Shown in pieces: positions 1 through 8,965 of a stretch of DNA of 64,000 bases. A program made the position numbers and the translations under genes. Under the pieces are notes generated by a model. It saw only the letters and a program-made list of their open reading frames with translations, was not told where the DNA came from and did no database searches. Positions within the stretch are counted from its first letter, which is position 1, and every line of letters begins with the position of its first letter. The DNA comes from Candidatus Melainabacteria bacterium (GTDB taxonomy: Bacteria > Cyanobacteriota > Vampirovibrionia > Obscuribacterales > Obscuribacteraceae), in the NCBI GenBank assembly GCA_016716405.1, contig JADJWK010000002.1, positions 930,001-994,000 on the forward strand, given 5' to 3'.

Positions 1-1
1 A

Positions 2-3000
2 AAGCCCTTCGATAGCCCGTTTCCGGGAATCAAACCTGTGACTAACGCAGCTCCACAATCAGACCAAGAAGCCGCCAAGAAGCCAACTCCTCCTGGCGGT
101 GATTCCACGTCTGCGGCCGGCAGCCAGGGAGACGCCAAGACTGAGACGGACAAGGCCTCCTCAGCCGGTCTCAGCGAAGTTCAAGAGGCTCAGGGTCATC
201 CCGGCACTAGCAGGGACGACGGAGCTGCCGCGGCAACCGCCACTGCCGATGCCGGCGACCAGAATGATGGCGCTGAGGCGGACGACTCCGGCGAGTCGAC
301 AGCTCAGGCGGAAGTTCGCCAGACTCTGGAAAAAGGAGGTGCGGTAGCCACTGCTGCTAGCCCCGAAGTCCAGGCTCAGCTGGTGGCGAGCGGTACCATT
401 CCAGATGTGGCGGTCACCACCGAGGTCCGGGACGATGGACCGGAAGCCGGGGCCGATCAGCCCGGAATGGTGGAGAAAGGCTCCAAGTCGATCTGGGGAA
501 GCATCAAGGACGGATTCACCTCCACCGTATCGACTATAAAGGATGCCGGATCGGCCGCAATCGATTTCGCTGTCGATCCGATCGGATCCATGGAGGGTTG
601 GTGGGATGATTTTTCTACTTTCGAGAACAGCTTCATCCAGAACATCAACCTGGAAAGCTCTCTGGATCTGAAGAGCGCCAAGCTCGAGCAGCGTGCCAAG
701 GATCTGACCTCGGATGTTCTGAGAAACGGTCACCCGGTGAGCGCTGAGGATTTCGATGCTCTGGCAGGTCAGCGCCTGGACGGGCAGGATCTGAGCCAGG
801 TCAGGGAGTTCCTGAATAGCCCCTGGAGCGACGATAATGTCGAGATGAAATATGATCAGGACAAGAAGGCATGGACCGATACTGATCCCGATACCGGTAT
901 GGTTCGCACCGAGAACGCTGATGGCTCCGTTGAACTGAAGCTCAAGAACGGCGTCACAATTACTAAGGGGGCAGATGGAGAGGAGAGCTGGATCTTCTCG
1001 GATGGTGCCCTGGGCAAGAGCAAGGATGGACAGCTCACCGGCTCCTTTGGCATAGCGCAAATGACCATGCTCGAGTTCTCCCGCAAGTATGAAGACGCTG
1101 GTGAGTTTTTCGGAAAGCAGGCAGAGAATTTCGCGCCTCATCAGAACCCCTGGAACGAGACCAGCAACGAGAGCGCCGAAAGCCTGATTTCATCCAAGCT
1201 TCCTGACGGCATCAAGCTCGATCTCGTCGAGAAGGCTCTCGAAACACCTTTCTTCACAGAGAATGCGGATACGACCTACGACAACCAGAACAAAGTCTGG
1301 ATCGATGTCGATAAGGATACCGGGCTCAAGCGTTTCGAGGCCAAAGACGGCAGAGTGGCTGTGGAGCTTCCTGACGGAACCAAGGTCACTCGTAATGCCG
1401 ATGGCAGCCAGACCTACTATTTCAAAGATTCTACGGTGCACAAGAGCGCTGACGGCAAATATTCGGTCTCGGACAAGGCAGACGTGGCTCCGCCAGGAGA
1501 GAGCGGCTCAGCAGGATTGTCGCCCGAGGTGAGGCAGCGTCTCGAGGAAATCCAGCAGCAGGTAGTGGGCAAGGGCTCCAAAGTAGACGAGGCCACAGCA
1601 CATGACCAGCTCAGCCAGCGGGTCCCGAATCTCGAGCAGGTCCAGAAATTCATCGACAGTCCCTTCAGTGCCGGAGAGCTCGAGAGCAAGTATGACACCG
1701 CCAGCCAGAGCTGGATCGATACCGACAAGAGCACCGGCATGACCCGGATTCAGGGCCCCGATGGTAACGTCATGGTTCGCCTCGCCGACGGTACCGCTGT
1801 GAAAACGGATGCCGATGGAGGTCAGACCTGGTTCCTCCAGGATGGCATAGTACGCAAAGGCAAGGACGGCGATTATCTGTCTTCTCTGGGCGAAGAGCAG
1901 CGAGCTCTCATGGACAACGCCCGGGAGCTCGTCCCGAATACCGACCGGCTTTACTCTAACGCCATGGATGTCCAGTCCTACGGCGAGCAGCAGCGGGCTG
2001 CCGTGGATGCTCAAATCGAGATCATGGGAACCTCTTCGGATGTGCCCCCGGGCAAGGCCAGGGAGCTTCTCGATCCCGCGGCCAGTCTGGAGCAGTTCGG
2101 CAAGGTAACCACCGAGCCGGAACGAGATGGACCCAACGGCACCAAGGTAACCGTCGAGCATGTCGAAGGCGGTCTGCAGCGAACCGTCACCAGGGACGCC
2201 AGCGGTAAAGTCGTCGATGTCCATCTGGTGATTCCAGGCAAGGATGGTGTCACCCACGTGATCAAAAACGATAAGGGTGTGGAGTGGAGCAATCGTCAAA
2301 CAACAATCCATGAGTATCCGGATGGCTCGGCTAGAGTCATGGGTGTCGTCAACGGCGCCAAATTCGACACCGCTATCAGGGACGGTGTCTCCGATACACA
2401 GATTCAGGAGACTGATCCCAACGACCGCGACGCTCGCAAGCTGGACATGCTCAAAAGAGCCTTCGAAGCTGGACGTCTTGATGAGTTCCTGAACAATCAG
2501 AGCACCGGCGACGGCCACGGTCAGTCCCAGTACCAGAAAGTAGGCGATAAATGGTACCTGGTCAGGATGGACCGTGATGGAGGCACTTACGCCCGCGAAG
2601 TGATCGTCGGGGAGAATGGGCCCAGCCTCGGTGAGAGAAAGAGCTATGATGCCTCCACCGGAACCTTCGACGGTGTGACGATGAGCGGAGTGACTGTATC
2701 CGCTGACGGCACGACTATTACTTTTCCCAACGGTAGAGTGATCACGCGCAGTGATGGCTGCGTGCGCAACCGTATGCGAATGCCGGACGGCACCAACTCC
2801 GAGATGACGACCACGCCGGACGGTGAAACCTCCAGACAGAGAACCGACGAGAGCGGAAAGGTACTGGAACACTCGGGCATCGACAGGAGCGGCAATCTCA
2901 CCGGTGTAGACGCCAACGGCGACAACTTCTCCTGGGACAGCCAGGGTAACCGCCAGACTTCCTTCTCGACCATGAGCGCCAGTGGTGACTTCACCAACCT

Positions 3001-3535
3001 GTCTTCGGGAATGACCTGGCATTCAAACGGCGATATAACTGATTATCGGGGTCATACAGTATACGATTCCAGCTCCGGTAGCTGGGGCGGTGAGGGCTCC
3101 TCTTACGCCCATGGAGGCATGACCGAAGCCCAGGCCGAAGCCGCCGTCCAGTCGCAGGTGAATGGTGCCAGAACCGTGGCCATGCCAGCATTTCTGGAGG
3201 CGCTCTCCCTCGGCAAGACCGGTGGCAACGTCGCCGGCATGCTCGGACGTATCGAAGGCGGACTCGGACAGATCTCCGCCGCCAAGGCCCTTTGCATTCA
3301 ACTGGGAGCTTTCGATCAGCTGGCCACCCTCGACAGTATGATGGCCACCGGCTGTGCCGCCCAGTCCCAGGCGGTGCGTGTGGCCGGCATGGAAGCCAAC
3401 GCCGGGATATTCATGAAGGGAGCCGTCGGTAACTCCTTCGAGATGAATCAATTCAGAGCCAAGATCGCCAACGGCACTTTCATCTCGATTCCGGGAGAGA
3501 TTGCCGAGTGGAACAAGCAGCACGAGAACGCTTGA
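2..3535 (+). CDS. Large repeat-containing protein, N-terminus probably outside the window
   Basis: I do not recognise this protein. A GTG at 38 gives 1165 residues, but the frame stays open to the window edge and reads sensibly there (Lys-Pro-Phe-Asp...), so the gene probably starts further left. The first 140 residues are low-complexity Ala/Glu/Asp/Ser/Gly. Three imperfect repeats of about 75 residues begin near residues 251, 395 and 531 (counted from GTG 38). Their shared pattern is a helix ending in x-S-P-[WF], then Y-D-x5-W-x-D-[TV]-D-x2-T-G-[ML]-x-R, then D-G/A-D-G motifs closing with [TS]-x-[FY]-x-D. A fourth weaker copy lies near residue 690. The last 130 residues are Ala/Gly-rich helices. 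There is no signal peptide in the visible part. The repeats recall Gly/Asp-rich beta-strand (RHS-like) repeats, but I see no RHS core or toxin motif. It converges on the next gene with 12 bases between them. Confidence 0.75.
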   Translation, partial: KPFDSPFPGIKPVTNAAPQSDQEAAKKPTPPGGDSTSAAGSQGDAKTETDKASSAGLSEVQEAQGHPGTSRDDGAAAATATADAGDQNDGAEADDSGESTAQAEVRQTLEKGGAVATAASPEVQAQLVASGTIPDVAVTTEVRDDGPEAGADQPGMVEKGSKSIWGSIKDGFTSTVSTIKDAGSAAIDFAVDPIGSMEGWWDDFSTFENSFIQNINLESSLDLKSAKLEQRAKDLTSDVLRNGHPVSAEDFDALAGQRLDGQDLSQVREFLNSPWSDDNVEMKYDQDKKAWTDTDPDTGMVRTENADGSVELKLKNGVTITKGADGEESWIFSDGALGKSKDGQLTGSFGIAQMTMLEFSRKYEDAGEFFGKQAENFAPHQNPWNETSNESAESLISSKLPDGIKLDLVEKALETPFFTENADTTYDNQNKVWIDVDKDTGLKRFEAKDGRVAVELPDGTKVTRNADGSQTYYFKDSTVHKSADGKYSVSDKADVAPPGESGSAGLSPEVRQRLEEIQQQVVGKGSKVDEATAHDQLSQRVPNLEQVQKFIDSPFSAGELESKYDTASQSWIDTDKSTGMTRIQGPDGNVMVRLADGTAVKTDADGGQTWFLQDGIVRKGKDGDYLSSLGEEQRALMDNARELVPNTDRLYSNAMDVQSYGEQQRAAVDAQIEIMGTSSDVPPGKARELLDPAASLEQFGKVTTEPERDGPNGTKVTVEHVEGGLQRTVTRDASGKVVDVHLVIPGKDGVTHVIKNDKGVEWSNRQTTIHEYPDGSARVMGVVNGAKFDTAIRDGVSDTQIQETDPNDRDARKLDMLKRAFEAGRLDEFLNNQSTGDGHGQSQYQKVGDKWYLVRMDRDGGTYAREVIVGENGPSLGERKSYDASTGTFDGVTMSGVTVSADGTTITFPNGRVITRSDGCVRNRMRMPDGTNSEMTTTPDGETSRQRTDESGKVLEHSGIDRSGNLTGVDANGDNFSWDSQGNRQTSFSTMSASGDFTNLSSGMTWHSNGDITDYRGHTVYDSSSGSWGGEGSSYAHGGMTEAQAEAAVQSQVNGARTVAMPAFLEALSLGKTGGNVAGMLGRIEGGLGQISAAKALCIQLGAFDQLATLDSMMATGCAAQSQAVRVAGMEANAGIFMKGAVGNSFEMNQFRAKIANGTFISIPGEIAEWNKQHENA

Positions 3536-3547
3536 TCCGTCGCAGCG

Positions 3548-4567
3548 TTAGGCAACAATCAGATCGGCGCCGTCGAAGACTAGCTCGACCGGTTCTGCCA
3601 GTCCGCCCGTGTCGAAAGGAAATCCGAAAAGCCACAGCCTGTCGCTTTCCGGCGCGAGAATTCGGCCGGCATAGAGTCCTTCGACCAGGAGCCAGGCCGG
3701 CTCCGTAAGTGGTGGCAGCCCCCGGAAGTCGGCTGCCACCGGCTCGGACCTCATATAATAGATGCCGGTGCGATTCTGGCTCTCCGGCTGGTTCTGTCGT
3801 CTGTGTCTGGAGCAGTCCTTCTCCTGGGCGCAGAAGATCAGATAAAGCAGCCTGGTGTCACCTGTGGTGCGCCAGAATACCTGAGGCACCTCCATCTGGT
3901 AGAAATCTCTCGAGGCGACCAGGATCTCTTTTGTCGATCCGCTCCAGTCGCTGAGGTCGGCAGATGTGAGATAAGCTATGCAGCCGCCTTCATCGAAGCT
4001 CTCTATACGGGTGTTCTTGTGGATGGCGCCGGGAGTCAGGCGGGCCGAGACGAAACAATAGTAGTTTTTATTGAAGCAATCGACGAAGGGATCTCTCCAG
4101 GCAACGCCGTCGAAACCATCGGTGGTGCAGGGATTGGCGATGATGGGAGAGTCGAGACAGGATTCGAGCCTCTGCCAGCGGAGCAGGTCGGTGGACGTGG
4201 CGGCGCCTATCTGCTGAGGGTGCTGCCATTCGGAGGGAGTCCAGAGTCGGGGAGTGTTTTTGCTCCTTCCTGTGTAGAACATATAATAGAGCCCGCTCTC
4301 ATGATCCTGTACGACACTTCCCGTCCAGAGGCTGAGATTGTCCCAGGCACCGTCAGCGGTGCTGGCTGAAAGGACCGGCTCGGCTGCGACCTCGCGCCAG
4401 CCGAACCGGCCGAGAACCGCATGCCCTATGCTCGAGCGGTCTTTCAGGACCTCCGGGTCCGCAGGCCGTCCGCCGGTCTCGGCTTGCAGGTAGAAAACAT
4501 GGGTCTCGCCTTCCCGGCTGGCGAACCAGAAGTCCCAGATATATTTTCCTTTCGGGCACCAGGGCAA
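3548..4567 (-). CDS. Five-bladed beta-propeller glycosidase-like protein (GH32/GH43/GH68 type)
   Basis: This 339-residue protein has the signature order of the GH-J/GH-F propeller glycosidases. An early Trp-Asp-Phe-Trp places an Asp at residue 12, where the nucleophile sits in GH32/68. Next come Leu-Trp-Thr-Gly-Ser, then Trp-Arg-Asp-Pro (Asp159, the transition-state stabiliser position), and finally Met-Glu-Val-Pro (Glu226, the acid/base position). Repeated aromatic blocks such as YYMFYTGR and YYCFVSARL fit blade strands. No signal peptide is visible, so it may act on internal sugars or storage polymers. Whether it is hydrolytic, and on what, cannot be read from the sequence. It lies 10 bases downstream of the TPR gene on the same strand and is probably co-transcribed with it. 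Confidence 0.7.
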   Translation of the reverse strand: MPWCPKGKYIWDFWFASREGETHVFYLQAETGGRPADPEVLKDRSSIGHAVLGRFGWREVAAEPVLSASTADGAWDNLSLWTGSVVQDHESGLYYMFYTGRSKNTPRLWTPSEWQHPQQIGAATSTDLLRWQRLESCLDSPIIANPCTTDGFDGVAWRDPFVDCFNKNYYCFVSARLTPGAIHKNTRIESFDEGGCIAYLTSADLSDWSGSTKEILVASRDFYQMEVPQVFWRTTGDTRLLYLIFCAQEKDCSRHRRQNQPESQNRTGIYYMRSEPVAADFRGLPPLTEPAWLLVEGLYAGRILAPESDRLWLFGFPFDTGGLAEPVELVFDGADLIVA

Positions 4568-4577
4568 AGCCTATTCC

Positions 4578-6026
4578 TCAGATGACGCCGATCGAGACCT
4601 CGAAGCCGCATGCCGGACAGGTCGGCGCTCCGTTGAGTTTGGCGGCGCAGATATCGCACTTGTCGTCGGTGGAGGCCAGGGACTGGTTGTCCTCGATGTC
4701 GAAGGTCTTCCAGGTACCGGTAATGAGACCGACCGCCACGGCGTCGAGCTCGTCGGCCTCGCTTCCCCGGTTGGTGCTGCGCAGCAGGTCGGCATAGCTC
4801 TTGAGCAGTCTGGTGGTCTCGTGGTGATCGGGACCGAAGATTTTTTTCTTGATCTCGAGAGCTCTCTTGTAAGCCGGCTCCGCTTCGCGATATTTGCGCT
4901 GGACATGATAGAGGGTGGCCAGGTTATGGAGGGAGCAGGCGACATTGGGATTGTCCTGTCCCATGAGCTTCTCATAGATATTGACACACTTGAGAGCGAA
5001 CTCCTCGGCACGATCGTAATCGCACATCTGGTAGTGGACCCGGGCAAGATTGTTGGCGCTGGCAGCAAGAGCGATATGCACCGGCGGCAGAGCCTTGAGC
5101 TTGATCTCGTAGGCGCGCCGGTAATAGCCTTCCGAGGCCTTGTAATTCTGCAGACGGAACTTCACCTCGGCCAGGCTCTCCAGAGTGTACGAGAGTTTGG
5201 GATCGCTGTCCCCGAAGGTGCCGGCGATCTCCAGGGCATCGTGCCAGACCGCTTCCGCTTCTTTCATGTCGCCGGTGAAAAAGGCCTTCTCGGCCAGCTC
5301 CTTGAAGCCGTTCCATTTCGCCAGGGCGTCCTCCCGGCTGAGACCGTTCGGGGCTTTCGGCGGCGGTGGCGGCGGAATCTTGCCGGGAGCCTTTCCGATC
5401 TGGCCCGGGGCCGGGGGCAGTTTCGGCCGGCGGGCGGCAAAACTCGAGGGTGGCTCGTAAGCCTCGTGGGCCCCGGTGGTGGTCTTCCAGCCTCCGGAGG
5501 TGACCACCGAAGCGCCGGTCTTGAGCTTGTCGGCTTCTTTGGTGCGGTTGCTGACCCTGAGAAGGTCGGCATAGTTGCTTCTCAGCTTGGTGACTTCGGG
5601 ATGATCCGAGCCCAGGGCGCGGGCTTTGATTTCGATGGCTTGCAGGTAGTATTTCTCGGCCTGCTCGAAGTGCCTTCTGAGATGGTAGATCATGGCAAGG
5701 TTGCCGAGTATGTGAGAGACGTCCACATGCTCGGGACCGAGGACCGAAGTATAGATTTTCAGGATTCTCTTGCAGTAGACGGCGCCTTCGGTGAGCTTGC
5801 TCTGCAGGAAGAGGCATTCGGCCAGCTTCTCCAGAGTGAGAGCCAGGCGGCGATCGTTTTCGGCGAATTCCTCTGCCGCCTCCAGTGTTATCAGCCATGC
5901 CTGCTCGGCGTCAACCCAGCGCTTTTCGGAATGGGCCTTTTCAGCCGTTCCCCTGAGTCTTTCCCATCTTTCGTCTACTGATGTCACTGCTCGGCTCGCG
6001 GGCTCGCGGGATGGAATAGAAGCCAC
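4578..6026 (-). CDS. TPR protein with C-terminal zinc ribbon
   Basis: This 482-residue protein consists of two blocks of kinesin-light-chain-like tetratricopeptide repeats (about 25-170 and 230-415) of the A-x-x-Y-Y-x-x-A-L-E-I-K type. They are separated by a Pro-rich linker (PPPPPPK) near residue 215. The end carries two Cys-x2-Cys knuckles (C457, C460, C470, C473), a probable structural zinc ribbon. TPR arrays of this kind mediate protein-protein contacts, and no enzymatic motif is present. The two halves resemble each other, suggesting internal duplication. It has no signal peptide and is likely cytoplasmic. It is the first gene of a probable two-gene unit with the propeller glycosidase-like gene. 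Confidence 0.8.
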   Translation of the reverse strand: MASIPSREPASRAVTSVDERWERLRGTAEKAHSEKRWVDAEQAWLITLEAAEEFAENDRRLALTLEKLAECLFLQSKLTEGAVYCKRILKIYTSVLGPEHVDVSHILGNLAMIYHLRRHFEQAEKYYLQAIEIKARALGSDHPEVTKLRSNYADLLRVSNRTKEADKLKTGASVVTSGGWKTTTGAHEAYEPPSSFAARRPKLPPAPGQIGKAPGKIPPPPPPKAPNGLSREDALAKWNGFKELAEKAFFTGDMKEAEAVWHDALEIAGTFGDSDPKLSYTLESLAEVKFRLQNYKASEGYYRRAYEIKLKALPPVHIALAASANNLARVHYQMCDYDRAEEFALKCVNIYEKLMGQDNPNVACSLHNLATLYHVQRKYREAEPAYKRALEIKKKIFGPDHHETTRLLKSYADLLRSTNRGSEADELDAVAVGLITGTWKTFDIEDNQSLASTDDKCDICAAKLNGAPTCPACGFEVSIGVI

Positions 6027-6064
6027 AAATTTGTTTTACCCTGATCGGGCCTGCTCTAATGCTT

Positions 6065-6232
6065 TTATCGATCAAGATATGGACAGCGAGCGAACTCGGG
6101 CACTTTCTCCTGGCTGTGACGCCTGTTTCTATCTACTGTCCCGGTCCTTCTCGGTCGTCTCTCGGTTCTGGTGACCAGGAGATAAAGGATGGTGATCTCG
6201 ACGGTCACCAGGGTAGCCAGTCCGATAGTCAT
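6065..6232 (-). CDS. Possible small single-span membrane protein (55 aa)
   Basis: This small open frame fills the 300-base gap between the TPR gene and the UPF0158-like gene. An ATG at 6232 follows AAGGA by 8 bases. It starts M-T-I-G-L-A-T-L-V-T-V-E-I-T-I-L-Y-L-L-V, a plausible transmembrane helix, followed by a very Arg-rich tail that would sit in the cytoplasm. I recognise no family. The hydrophobic start plus well-spaced ribosome binding site argue for a real gene, but the length makes chance possible. The rest of the gap shows nothing else. Confidence 0.35.
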   Translation of the reverse strand: MTIGLATLVTVEITILYLLVTRTERRPRRTGTVDRNRRHSQEKVPEFARCPYLDR

Positions 6233-6326
6233 ATTCGGGGTCCTTTCTTGCTTTGCTTTCAAGAGCTATAACAAGCAAGTCGGGAGCGAGAGCTGTCTTG
6301 TTCCTCGGATAAGACGATAATAAGCT

Positions 6327-6779
6327 TCAATTCTCGTCGGGAGTGGTTTTCAAGGAATCGGTCTCGATACAGTTCGCTTCCAGCCACTGCACCACGCGCA
6401 AGCGCGCTCTGCCGTCCAGGAACTCTTCGAGACGCTCGCTCTCCCCTTCCCATCCCTGAAGGATCTTGAGGAAGGAAGCATAGACGTGGGGGCTCTCGAA
6501 AGCCATGTCCAGGACGCTCCGGCGCTGCGGGTCCGAGACGGTTTTCATGAAATCCTTGAGGTCGTCCTTGAGCTGACCCGGCTCGGGCTTGGGCAGGTAG
6601 AGATAACGCTCCCGGTGGAGCTCGATCTCGTCGGTTAGATCTTTCAGATCGTCGAGATTGCGGTTGACCAGCCTGACCTCGCCGGTATGTTTGTCGAAAT
6701 AGTAGAGGTTGTCGGGAGAATCGTCTCGCCAGGAGAAGATCAGGTCTTTCATCTCGATGGATACTTTGTTTGCAGTCAT
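6327..6779 (-). CDS. UPF0158-like protein
   Basis: This 150-residue protein opens with a UPF0158-like pattern: a short strand (VSIEMKDLIFSW), then Y-Y-F-D-K-H-T-G-E-V, then a charged helix with D-L-T-D-E-I and 'RYLYLP'. The second half contains a region resembling the FM-x2-V-x-D segment of that family. The function of UPF0158 is not established. Its start overlaps the stop of the upstream membrane-protein gene by 4 bases (ATGA), so the two are probably translationally coupled. No signal peptide or membrane segment is present. Confidence 0.65.
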   Translation of the reverse strand: MTANKVSIEMKDLIFSWRDDSPDNLYYFDKHTGEVRLVNRNLDDLKDLTDEIELHRERYLYLPKPEPGQLKDDLKDFMKTVSDPQRRSVLDMAFESPHVYASFLKILQGWEGESERLEEFLDGRARLRVVQWLEANCIETDSLKTTPDEN

Positions 6780-8920
6780 GGCTTTGTCCCTACTGTTCTG
6801 GTCGGGAGAGCGAGCTCCGGGGCTGCAAGAATCGCCACGGCGTCGCTCGAACGTCCTAGTATATTGCCATTTCTCGAAACTGCGAATGCCCGCAGATAAA
6901 AAACGCCCCGGTGCCGCAAATCCCGGGCTCCGATCCGGACCCTGCCGTGGGGCTCTCCGGGTCCGGTGGTGAGCTTGATGGTCCGGAATGAGGAACGCCG
7001 GCTCAGGTGATTGCCGTTCGGATTCTCGAAGGGGATGCCCGCCCGGCTGATCTCCAGGAGCGCCGCCTCAGCTCCTTCGATTGCCGAGAAATCGAAGGCG
7101 AGATCGACCTTTTCATCTTCGCTGTAGATTGCCGCCATGCCCATGCCGCTGTCACAGGGAAAGTCGTAGAAAGTCTCGGCCATCACCCCTGCCTTCACCG
7201 GCGGTGCGGTCAGGCTGAGGCTCACTGCTTGCGATGCCGATGAATAGTTTATTCGCTCCGGTTCCAGAGTCCCTTCCTGGGGATCGAAGCGAAAAGCCGG
7301 CGGGGCGTTTGTGCCGAGCCTGCTCTCGATCACGGCGGGAGCTCTCAGGAGCCCGGTTCTCTTATCCATGAGGACCAGGGAGCCGGAGTCGAGACCCGAT
7401 GCCACGGCCAGGCAGGGGTCGAGACCCCTGACAAGGATCGCGCCGGCGGTCTTGCCCGAGACGGACTCCCGGAGCTTGCCGGCCTGTGCGGCGCCTCTGG
7501 CGAATGCCTCGATGCGGCCGTCCAGATGGTCCCGGCAACCCAGGAGGAAAATTGAGAAGAGCACGATGACAATGGCTCTGGTTGCCGCAAGCAATCCTGG
7601 TTTCAAGCCGGCGGCTGCATAGAGAGGCGAGAGGAAAAGAAGGCTTATCAGTCCGCAGGCAGGCAGGCATGCCTGGTAGAGAAAGCGGCTGCCTGCCATA
7701 GCTGGTCCGGCGGCGGATCCTTCTATGGACTGGTGCATATGAGGCACCAGGGCCATGAAAAGCCAGATCGTGAGAAAGACTGCCTGCCGGCGGAAATCCC
7801 AGCTCTTCTTCAGGGCGATGGGCAAGGCCAGCAGAGGGAGGAGAAAGAGCCATGACGAGCCGCCGAGAGCCGGCTCGAAAAGGACCGCGCCCATATTCAA
7901 CCAGTCCGACCAGGTGACGAGCATCTCCCTCGGTAGCTGCTTGGTGGGCGAGGTCGGCAGGCTAGACAGGCAGGCTGCCGCAGCCACCACAACGAAGGGC
8001 AGGGCCGGAAAGAGGCTCTGGAAGAGATCTCTCAGATCGTCTCCGGGGTCTCTGCTGGTATCATTGGTGGTGCTTTCTCCTTTCTCTTTCTTATTCTCGC
8101 TTTTCGCTTCTTCCTTTCCTGTTCCCTCTTTTTTTGTTCCCTCTTTTTTAGATTCGAGGGCGAGGAGCCTGTCCACTGCGTCTTCGAGCTCTTCGGCCTC
8201 GGCCAGATCGAGAGCCGCTTCTTTTCGATCGTGATGGAAGATCGGTTTGTCCGCGAGAAGAAGCCCGCAGAAATAGTAGGAGATGAAATTGAAGCTCAGC
8301 GGCCAGAGGGTCCGGTCGCTGAGTATGGCGAGCCCGTAGATGATCGTGCCGATACCGAGTATGGTGAAGCTCTGCTTCTCTCTGGATCTGACATAGAGGG
8401 CCATGGAGACGACCAGGAAAAGAAGACCGAGAAGGTAGGCCCGGGCGCCCAGGTAGAGGACCGGTTCGGCCGAGAGTGGATAGACCAGAAATGCCAGGGC
8501 CATGAAAATCGGCAGCCATGGCACAGGCAGGGGGCGGAGCAGGGCTGATGCCGCGACGAAGGTTGCCACGGTGACGCCCAGATGCATGAGCAGTCCGGGC
8601 AGGCGGGAGAGGACCTGGCTATTGCCTGTCAGTCCGACCCAGAGCGCGGTTCCCAGAGTGGCGAGCTGTCCCCAGGAGTCGCCGAAGGTTGGACCCTGGA
8701 AAGCGAGCAGGGAGACGGCTGAGACACTTTCGAGATCGCCCGGCCTGAGCAGATAGCTCTTGAGAAAGTATTCATCGAGGAGGTCCGGGGAGGATAGCGA
8801 GCCGCCATAGAGAAGGACCAGAACCAGGGCGCCGGTAAAAAGCAAGAGCAGGAGCGCCTGACGGTCGTTCGGCACAGCGGCGGGCTCTTCGGGCTCTTTT
8901 TTCGGTAAGTCTTCTGGCAT
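6776..8920 (-). CDS. Large polytopic membrane protein, possibly GT-C glycosyltransferase-like
   Basis: From the ATG at 8920 the protein is 714 residues; an ATG at 8947 would add nine. After an acidic N-terminus it has about ten hydrophobic segments, up to about residue 470. An exceptionally charged Lys/Glu/Ser/Thr-rich loop (near residues 250-300) interrupts them. A soluble beta-rich C-terminal region of about 230 residues follows. The early 'SSPDLLDEYF' after the first span and the 'YLGARAYLLGLLF' segment resemble the loops of GT-C (PMT/TMTC-like) enzymes, where an Asp-containing first loop binds lipid-linked sugar. I cannot confirm catalytic residues. The charged loop has lower-complexity, A-rich codon use compared with its surroundings. 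Confidence 0.6.
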   Translation of the reverse strand: MPEDLPKKEPEEPAAVPNDRQALLLLLFTGALVLVLLYGGSLSSPDLLDEYFLKSYLLRPGDLESVSAVSLLAFQGPTFGDSWGQLATLGTALWVGLTGNSQVLSRLPGLLMHLGVTVATFVAASALLRPLPVPWLPIFMALAFLVYPLSAEPVLYLGARAYLLGLLFLVVSMALYVRSREKQSFTILGIGTIIYGLAILSDRTLWPLSFNFISYYFCGLLLADKPIFHHDRKEAALDLAEAEELEDAVDRLLALESKKEGTKKEGTGKEEAKSENKKEKGESTTNDTSRDPGDDLRDLFQSLFPALPFVVVAAAACLSSLPTSPTKQLPREMLVTWSDWLNMGAVLFEPALGGSSWLFLLPLLALPIALKKSWDFRRQAVFLTIWLFMALVPHMHQSIEGSAAGPAMAGSRFLYQACLPACGLISLLFLSPLYAAAGLKPGLLAATRAIVIVLFSIFLLGCRDHLDGRIEAFARGAAQAGKLRESVSGKTAGAILVRGLDPCLAVASGLDSGSLVLMDKRTGLLRAPAVIESRLGTNAPPAFRFDPQEGTLEPERINYSSASQAVSLSLTAPPVKAGVMAETFYDFPCDSGMGMAAIYSEDEKVDLAFDFSAIEGAEAALLEISRAGIPFENPNGNHLSRRSSFRTIKLTTGPGEPHGRVRIGARDLRHRGVFYLRAFAVSRNGNILGRSSDAVAILAAPELALPTRTVGTKP

Positions 8921-8965
8921 CGGGTTTTCTGATATCGATACGAGCATAAACTATAATGGACCGAC

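Noticed and set aside
1508..3022. 504-codon minus-strand frame under the large repeat gene
   Set aside because: It mirrors the coding strand, with His/Gly/Val-rich composition typical of antisense shadows, and has no ribosome binding site or domain.
8952..8957. TATAAT just upstream of the cysteine-cluster gene as a promoter
   Set aside because: It is a good -10 match but no -35 is visible at the right distance, so I mention it only in the gene entry.
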